From JBCBJZ01 sp038522635 (lineage in GTDB: Bacteria; Pseudomonadota; Alphaproteobacteria; Rhizobiales; Hyphomicrobiaceae): DNA of 6,102 nucleotides. The position numbers and the translations under genes are program-made. A model generated the notes under the pieces. That model worked only from the letters and a program-made list of their open reading frames with translations. It had not been told where the DNA came from and ran no database searches. Positions 5,988 through 6,102 of this stretch are shown piece after piece (position 1 is the stretch's first letter; each line of letters opens with the position of its first letter). The DNA is taken from the NCBI GenBank assembly GCA_038522635.1, contig JBCBJZ010000183.1:1-6102 (forward strand). Direction: 5' to 3'.

Positions 5988-6102
5988 GGCCGTCCCCGTT
6001 CGGTCTTTGCGTTGCAGTCTTTGGGTTGCAGATGATGCGTGCGGTGAGGCTTGCGCGCTCGTTTCACACGCGTGCTGCGCTAGCCCCGCGATCCTGGCTC
6101 CG
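5988..6102 (-). promoter_or_regulatory. Upstream region/leader of ilvI
   Basis: The last 115 bp of the window precede ilvI and hold its ribosome-binding site (GGGGA near 5994-5998) and a 14-bp tandem repeat (6004-6031). Acetolactate synthase operons are often attenuated through a leader peptide rich in Val, Leu and Ile. I found no such peptide here: the minus strand has no ATG in this stretch and the one GTG is followed at once by TGA. A leader further upstream would lie outside the window. No clear promoter hexamers were recognised. Confidence 0.4.
6004..6031. repeat. Tandem 14-bp direct repeat (two units) upstream of ilvI
   Basis: Two adjoining 14-bp units, TCTTTGCGTTGCAG (6004-6017) and TCTTTGGGTTGCAG (6018-6031), differ at one base. 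The nearer unit is 16 nt before the ilvI ATG. Such a pair may be a regulator-binding site, a translational control element or a recent slippage duplication; the sequence does not decide between these. Confidence 0.75.

Noticed and set aside
4671..6035. 454-codon open frame on the plus strand opposite ilvI
   Set aside because: It lies wholly antisense to a full-length, strongly conserved ilvI and its product (rich in Arg, His, Val, Asp) shows no known domain. Long antisense frames are expected opposite GC-rich genes.
5988..6102. Leader-peptide attenuator of ilvI
   Set aside because: No ATG on the minus strand in this stretch, the only GTG meets a stop immediately, and there is no run of Val, Leu or Ile codons. 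It could still exist beyond the window.

Overview
This is a GC-rich window, probably from an alphaproteobacterium. The evidence is the protein sequences: the large acetolactate synthase subunit carries alphaproteobacterial-type motifs (GDASILMNIQEMSTAVQ, QQLLHGNR), and GatB and IlvH are of ordinary bacterial type. I cannot name a genus. Five genes lie on the minus strand and one (VOC family) on the plus strand.

Layout in + coordinates. At 1-782 (minus) is the N-terminal part of gatB, cut by the window edge. At 858-1529 (minus) is a PPOX/FMN-binding split-barrel protein, read in the same direction as gatB. At 1659-2117 (plus) is a VOC/glyoxalase-fold protein, divergent from the PPOX gene and convergent with ilvH, leaving 8 bp between the two stop codons. 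At 2126-2677 (minus) is ilvH, the regulatory subunit of acetolactate synthase. At 2891-3988 (minus) is a CgeB-like glycosyltransferase. At 4221-5987 (minus) is ilvI/ilvB, the catalytic subunit. The last 115 bp are the ilvI upstream region, with a 14-bp tandem repeat.

The most unusual part is the ilv locus. The two acetolactate synthase subunit genes, normally adjacent, are separated by about 1.5 kb holding a glycosyltransferase gene. That gene is bracketed by two copies of a 103-bp element in inverted orientation (2748-2850 and the reverse complement of 4121-4223). The copies have exactly equal length, 88 of 103 positions identical, TAGAGT...ACTCTA ends and two internal hairpins, which is the architecture of a non-autonomous miniature element (MITE-like) with a possible TA target duplication. 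One copy abuts ilvI so exactly that the ilvI stop codon TAG is the first three bases of the element. Removing the element with one TA restores a TAG stop in the same place. The simplest reading is that the glycosyltransferase cassette is a lineage-specific insertion into an ilvIH operon, associated with MITE-like repeats. Mobility and function of the repeats are inferences.

Functionally, IlvI and IlvH form the enzyme committing pyruvate and 2-oxobutyrate to valine, leucine and isoleucine synthesis, with IlvH giving feedback control by valine. GatB belongs to the tRNA-dependent amidation complex. The PPOX, VOC and glycosyltransferase proteins have recognisable folds but unknown substrates. I see no tRNA, rRNA, CRISPR array, complete insertion sequence or transposase gene in the window.
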